NCBI GenBank assembly: GCA_002473165.1
Contig: DKSD01000007.1
Location: 1 to 17,055 of the forward strand
Reading direction: 5' to 3'
Origin: Succinatimonas sp. UBA7265
Lineage (GTDB): Bacteria; Pseudomonadota; Gammaproteobacteria; Enterobacterales; Succinivibrionaceae
DNA: 17,055 nucleotides
Shown here: piece by piece, positions 13,640 to 17,055 of the stretch
Numbering within the stretch: the first letter of the stretch is position 1
Layout of the letters: every line of letters begins with the position of its first letter
Made by a program: the position numbers and the translations under genes
The notes under the pieces: generated by a model
What the model was told of the DNA's origin: nothing
Database searches by the model: none
Seen by the model: the letters and a program-made list of their open reading frames with translations, nothing else

Positions 13640-15607
13640 TTAAGCCCGCACCTCTTTTTTGCTCATGCGGTAGTTCCAGACCAGCGTGGCGATGCCTAAG
13701 ACAAAGGCGGCGATGGTGGTGTGGATGTCCGGGCTGATAAAGCCTGCGGCCGTGAGGAAGGTAAGCAGCCTGCCCACAGCGCCGAGCCTCGTCTTAAAGA
13801 AGCCTGAGACCGTCAGCGCCAGGAAGAACGTGCCGATCAGAAGCTGCACGGCACCGATCACGATCTCCAATACCGTGCCCTCAAGCAATATGGCCGGGTT
13901 GTAGATGAACACGAACGGAACCATGAAGCCCACGAGCGCGAAGAGCATACCGTTTAAGCCGGTCTTCATGGCGTCGGCTCCGGCGATGCCGGCTGCCGTG
14001 TAGGAAGCCACGCACACCGGAGGCGTGATCTGCGCCATGATGCCGTAGTAGAACACGAACATGTTGGCGCACAGCGCGTCCACGCCCAGCGATCTGATGA
14101 TCGGCACAAAGAGCACGACGCCCACGAGGTAGGCGGCCACCGTAGGCAGCGCCATGCCTAAGAGCATGCAGCCTATCATGGCGATAAGCAGCGCCACGAA
14201 CAGGTAGTCAGTGCCCAGGGAGCCGATGACGCCTGAGAGGTTCGTTGCCAGCGACGTCTGGCCGGTTACGACATTGATGATGATGCCGCAGGCCGCCGTC
14301 GGGATGGCGATCTCGGCGGACTGTTTGGCGCCGCGGAGGCAGCATTTGCCGAGCTCCTTTAAGCCCACAAAGTTCTTGCGGCCGCCCACGAAGTAGGACA
14401 CGACGTTGCAAAGCAGGCAGGAGATGATGCCGACCATGCCTGAGCGCATCAGCGAGGCGCCCGAGATGATCCAGACTACCAGCAGGATCACCGGGATGAG
14501 CAGGTACAGGCGCGGCAGGATCGGCTGTTCGACTTTAATGCGCACATCCGCGCCGGCCTGGCGCACGCATCTCTTTTTGGCAAGGTAGGAGATGAGCACG
14601 AACACGCCGAAGTAATAGGCGAAGGCCGGGATGATGGCGGCGCAGGCCACGGAGAAGTAGCTCACGCCGAGCATTTCGGCCATGATGAACGCGCCGACGC
14701 CCATAATCGGCGGCATGATCTGGCCGCCCGTTGAGGCCACGGCCTCAATTGCGCCGGCCTCCTGCGGAGCGTAGCCGATCTTCTTCATCATCGGGATCGT
14801 CATGACGCCGGTAGTCGAAACATTGGCCACGGCCGAGCCTGAGACCATGCCCATGAGGCCTGAGGAGATCACGGCTGCCTTGGCCGGGCCGCCTGAGGAG
14901 TTGTTTGAGAACTTCATGCCCATGTCGATGAGCAGCTGGCCGCCGCCGCAGGTGCTGAAGAACACGCCGAACACGATGAAATAGAACAGCGCCGAGGCCG
15001 AGGTGTACAGCGGGGTGCCGAACACGCCGGCTTCCGTCATCGTCATGCCGATGGTGAACTGATCGAGCATCTGCCCGAGCGGCAGGCCCTTGGTGAACAG
15101 GATCCCCGGCAGATGCGGCGACATCCAGGCAAAGGCGATGAACGCGATGATAAAGCCAAAAAGGATGCTGCCCAAAGAGCGCCTTACGGCCTCAAGCAGC
15201 AGCACGCAGGTCACGATCATCACGGTCACATCCAAAGGCAGCACTTCGTCGATGAACGGCACGAAGTCGCGCAGGCGCGGATACTGCGTTGCGGTGTAAT
15301 ACAAAAGCAGCGCGATGCCGGCAAAAGCGATGAGATCGAACCATCTCGTCCAGGCCCATTTCCCAAGCAGTTTAGGATCCGGCTCGACGCCCGCCTCTTC
15401 GGCTCTCTTCTCCACGCGTTTGCGGTAGAGGCGGTCAGCGGGTAAATACAGGAATATAAGCGACAGCGCGAACACCAGGTGCAGCGGTGACTGCAGCATC
15501 GGCGTGAGCTGTTTTATGAAAGCCAGATAAATCTGGAACAGGAAGAACGCCACGGTGATGACGATCATGGCGGTCTTTCTGATTTGCGAATCTCTGCTGG
15601 CGGGCAT
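13640..15607 (-). CDS. TRAP transporter permease, fused 4TM/12TM (TAXI type)
   Basis: TRAP permeases import carboxylated substrates, driven by a sodium or proton gradient, using a periplasmic binding protein. The 655 residues contain the small-subunit (DctQ-like) and large-subunit (DctM-like) parts in one chain, as is usual for systems served by a TAXI-type binding protein. About four membrane spans fall within residues 11-165 (for example MIVITVAFFLFQIYLAF). The large part starts around 195 with the family motif SGGPAKAAVISSGLMGMVSG (238-257), then VANVSTTGVMTIPMMKKIGY and EAVASTGGQIMPPIMGVGAF (288-307). The ATG at 15607 has a GGAG site. Upstream is the binding-protein gene, separated by a terminator hairpin; downstream is the sialidase-like gene. 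The substrate is not predictable from sequence. Confidence 0.95.
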   Translation of the reverse strand: MPASRDSQIRKTAMIVITVAFFLFQIYLAFIKQLTPMLQSPLHLVFALSLIFLYLPADRLYRKRVEKRAEEAGVEPDPKLLGKWAWTRWFDLIAFAGIALLLYYTATQYPRLRDFVPFIDEVLPLDVTVMIVTCVLLLEAVRRSLGSILFGFIIAFIAFAWMSPHLPGILFTKGLPLGQMLDQFTIGMTMTEAGVFGTPLYTSASALFYFIVFGVFFSTCGGGQLLIDMGMKFSNNSSGGPAKAAVISSGLMGMVSGSAVANVSTTGVMTIPMMKKIGYAPQEAGAIEAVASTGGQIMPPIMGVGAFIMAEMLGVSYFSVACAAIIPAFAYYFGVFVLISYLAKKRCVRQAGADVRIKVEQPILPRLYLLIPVILLVVWIISGASLMRSGMVGIISCLLCNVVSYFVGGRKNFVGLKELGKCCLRGAKQSAEIAIPTAACGIIINVVTGQTSLATNLSGVIGSLGTDYLFVALLIAMIGCMLLGMALPTVAAYLVGVVLFVPIIRSLGVDALCANMFVFYYGIMAQITPPVCVASYTAAGIAGADAMKTGLNGMLFALVGFMVPFVFIYNPAILLEGTVLEIVIGAVQLLIGTFFLALTVSGFFKTRLGAVGRLLTFLTAAGFISPDIHTTIAAFVLGIATLVWNYRMSKKEVRA

Positions 15608-15645
15608 GGCAAACTCCGCTTTTTATGAAATCTTTTAATAATTGA

Positions 15646-15675
15646 GGGAAAAAAGGGAGGAGACGCGCTCCTCCC
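15646..15675 (-). terminator. Intrinsic terminator between TRAP binding protein and permease
   Basis: A perfect 8-bp stem (15668-15675 with 15655-15662, GGGAGGAG/CTCCTCCC), a five-base loop and six T on the minus strand form a textbook terminator 28 bases after the binding-protein stop. The permease gene has no obvious promoter of its own, so partial read-through is the likely mode. Confidence 0.92.
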
Positions 15676-15703
15676 GTCATGAGGTTTTTAAGAGGGCTGC
15701 GCT

Positions 15704-16720
15704 TTATTCAGCGGCGTAGCCTTTCTCTTTGTAGTACTCGGCCGCACCCGGGTGCAGGGGCACACCGGTCAGCTGTTTGGAGCCGGCTTTCTTCGGGTCA
15801 AAGAACTTCAGCGCGGCGACCTGATCGCCCAGCTCTGCGGCATGCTCGCACAGGGCTTTCGTCAGGTTGTAAGCCACGGCATTGTCCATGGTGGTGGACA
15901 CGAGCACCAGCTGCTGGGAGCCGACGGTCTTGATGGCCTCAGTCTGGCCCTTCCAGGTGTTAGGCTCGACGGTCACATAGTCATAGCCCATGTCGACGAG
16001 TTTCTTGAGCGTCTCATCGCCCAGCTGCACGTCATACATGTCATGGGTCAGGCACAGCTCAGTGGTGTTGGACTGGCCGGCGCCGATGTGGTCAACGGTC
16101 ATGTCGTAGAGATCATCCTGGAGGCCGGATTTGATGGCATCGCCGCCGGTCTTCTCGACCGTGCCGCCCCAGGCCTTCACGTCCTCAAGCTTGGCGCCTA
16201 AAGCCTCAAACACCTTCTCGGCTGAAAGCTCGCCTAAGGTGCCGTTCTTCTTGATCACGATCTTGACCGGGTATTTCTTGGCCACCAGCTCTTCGACGGT
16301 CTTGATGCCGGTCTTGTCGACGAATTTCTTCGTGAACATGACATTGATGAAGTCATGGCCTAAGCCGCCTGCCAGGGCCGCGATGTTCTCGGTCTTGGGC
16401 TTGCCTAAAATGCCGTCTTCCATCGACCATTTGGCCGGGGCGGAATTTGACATCACAATGTCGGTCTTCACGGCGTTATTGACGATGATCGGAGCGCCCA
16501 CGCCGCCCGGTGAGGTGGTGGTGATGGCGATCTTCGAGCCTGAGGGAAGCTCTTTGAGCATCACGGTCTGCAGCGCGGTCGCATAGGTGTAGGCGGCGGT
16601 GCCGACTTCCTGCGCGGCAAACGTCAGGTTCACCGGGCCTTTGAGCTCTTCGGCGCCGAAGGCGGAAGCGGAAACAGCCAGCATGGCGGAAACGGCCACG
16701 GCGGGGATGAATTTACGCAT
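15704..16720 (-). CDS. TAXI-family TRAP transporter periplasmic binding protein
   Basis: This 338-residue protein captures the substrate in the periplasm and delivers it to the fused permease. Residues 1-23 form a signal peptide (MRKF, hydrophobic AVSAMLAVSASA, cleavage near AFGA/E). The mature part follows the TAXI family: LTFAAQEVGTAAYTYATAL (32-50), TTTSPGGVGAPIIVNNAVKTDIVMSNS (67-93), the central domain with KIVIKKNGTLGELSAEKVFEALG, and the typical ending VPLHPGAAEYYKEKGY. TAXI proteins with known ligands bind small carboxylates such as glutamate or 2-oxoglutarate, but most have no known ligand. The ATG at 16720 has a GGAG site. It is the first gene of the locus, behind a sigma-70-type promoter and an array of GTGA half-sites. 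Confidence 0.94.
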   Translation of the reverse strand: MRKFIPAVAVSAMLAVSASAFGAEELKGPVNLTFAAQEVGTAAYTYATALQTVMLKELPSGSKIAITTTSPGGVGAPIIVNNAVKTDIVMSNSAPAKWSMEDGILGKPKTENIAALAGGLGHDFINVMFTKKFVDKTGIKTVEELVAKKYPVKIVIKKNGTLGELSAEKVFEALGAKLEDVKAWGGTVEKTGGDAIKSGLQDDLYDMTVDHIGAGQSNTTELCLTHDMYDVQLGDETLKKLVDMGYDYVTVEPNTWKGQTEAIKTVGSQQLVLVSTTMDNAVAYNLTKALCEHAAELGDQVAALKFFDPKKAGSKQLTGVPLHPGAAEYYKEKGYAAE

Positions 16721-16778
16721 GAGAGATAACTCCAGTTATGTTTGTGGTAAACGGGTCTCTTATATGAGGCTGTTTAGC

Positions 16779-16806
16779 AGTATAGGCGAGAGTTGATGAT
16801 TACAAA
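16779..16806 (-). promoter_or_regulatory. Sigma-70-type promoter of the TAXI TRAP locus
   Basis: The minus strand has TATACT (16779-16784) and TTTGTA (16801-16806) with a 16-base spacer. Transcription would begin near 16772, about 52 bases before the start codon. The -35 is poor, which fits a promoter that needs an activator. Confidence 0.6.
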
Positions 16807-16813
16807 AATCCAA

Positions 16814-16889
16814 AATCACATAATTGTGATTGCATTCACGCAATTTGTGATGCATTAAAATCACTCTCTGCAGTGACATTACAGTGATT
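16814..16889. promoter_or_regulatory. Array of GTGA-type half-sites, including a CRP-like site
   Basis: Seven TCAC/GTGA half-sites occur in 76 bases. They form AATCACA-N4-TGTGATT (16814-16831), TGTGA-N6-TCACG (16825-16840), TCACT-N6-AGTGA (16861-16876) and a larger dyad AATCACT/AGTGATT (16859-16865 and 16883-16889), plus a lone TGTGAT at 16846-16851. TGTGA-N6-TCACG differs by one base from the CRP core TGTGA-N6-TCACA and is centred at about -60.5 from the predicted start, the position used by class I CRP activation. Another regulator with a similar half-site cannot be excluded. Confidence 0.6.
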
Positions 16890-17055
16890 CTATTATATTA
16901 GAAGTAAATCCAAAGTATTATTAAAATGTTAATTTTAAAAACGGGGTCAAAGCGGCACAGAAGCCTTCCTGGCCTCAATGATTAAATGCAATCATGTGAT
17001 CAGATGACTTTAGGCCGCCGCGCCCCTGCCATGTAAGTGATCGCTATATCCTACT
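16890..17055. other. AT-rich non-coding end of window with one small dyad
   Basis: No credible gene starts here on either strand; the plus-strand ATGs at 16926 and 16980 open only 19 and 9 codons. Up to about 16940 it is very AT-rich. The only structure seen is ATGATT-N6-AATCAT at 16978-16995, which may belong to the control region of a gene beyond the window. Confidence 0.4.

Noticed and set aside
16131..16586. 151-codon plus-strand frame opposite the TAXI binding protein
   Set aside because: Shadow of a clearly conserved coding sequence; no ribosome site and no domain resemblance.

Overview
The window looks like a stretch of chromosome from a Gram-negative, polarly flagellated gammaproteobacterium with fairly high G+C. 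The evidence is an LPS-making gene set (lpxC and a WaaE/KdtX-like glycosyltransferase), an Escherichia-type malate dehydrogenase, AcnB, and a MotX-like protein of the kind found with Vibrio/Aeromonas-type polar flagella. Placement near Aeromonadales (for example Succinivibrionaceae) is an inference from this mix, not something the sequence proves. All confident genes except one lie on the minus strand. No rRNA, tRNA, CRISPR array or complete insertion sequence was seen.

Left edge (1-1379): a short broken-looking segment, then a plus-strand gene for a 381-residue protein I do not recognise. It runs tail-to-tail, with a 7-base overlap, into a minus-strand family-2 glycosyltransferase (1373-2173). 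Translation and protein-export block (2207-5867, minus): ffh (SRP GTPase), then the classic rpsP-rimM-trmD-rplS operon with its own sigma-70-type promoter, a leader hairpin and a strong terminator after rplS. The rpsP product carries an unusual Lys/Ala/Glu-rich C-terminal tail.

Central metabolism and motility (5890-10560, minus): a motX-like gene preceded by a near-consensus sigma-28 (FliA) promoter, then mdh with a structured leader, then acnB. Envelope block (10696-12166, minus): lpxC and ampD separated by a single base. They couple lipid A synthesis and muropeptide recycling in one transcript. A perfect 32-bp palindrome lies between ampD and acnB.

Right side (12372-17055, minus): a three-gene uptake locus, in transcription order a TAXI-type TRAP periplasmic binding protein, a fused 4TM/12TM TRAP permease and a cytosolic four-Asp-box sialidase-like protein. 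Each junction in this locus carries an intrinsic-terminator hairpin, which suggests stepped-down expression. Upstream of the promoter is an AT-rich region packed with GTGA half-sites, including a CRP-like site centred near -60.5. This locus, whose substrate is unknown, is the best candidate here for an undescribed system.
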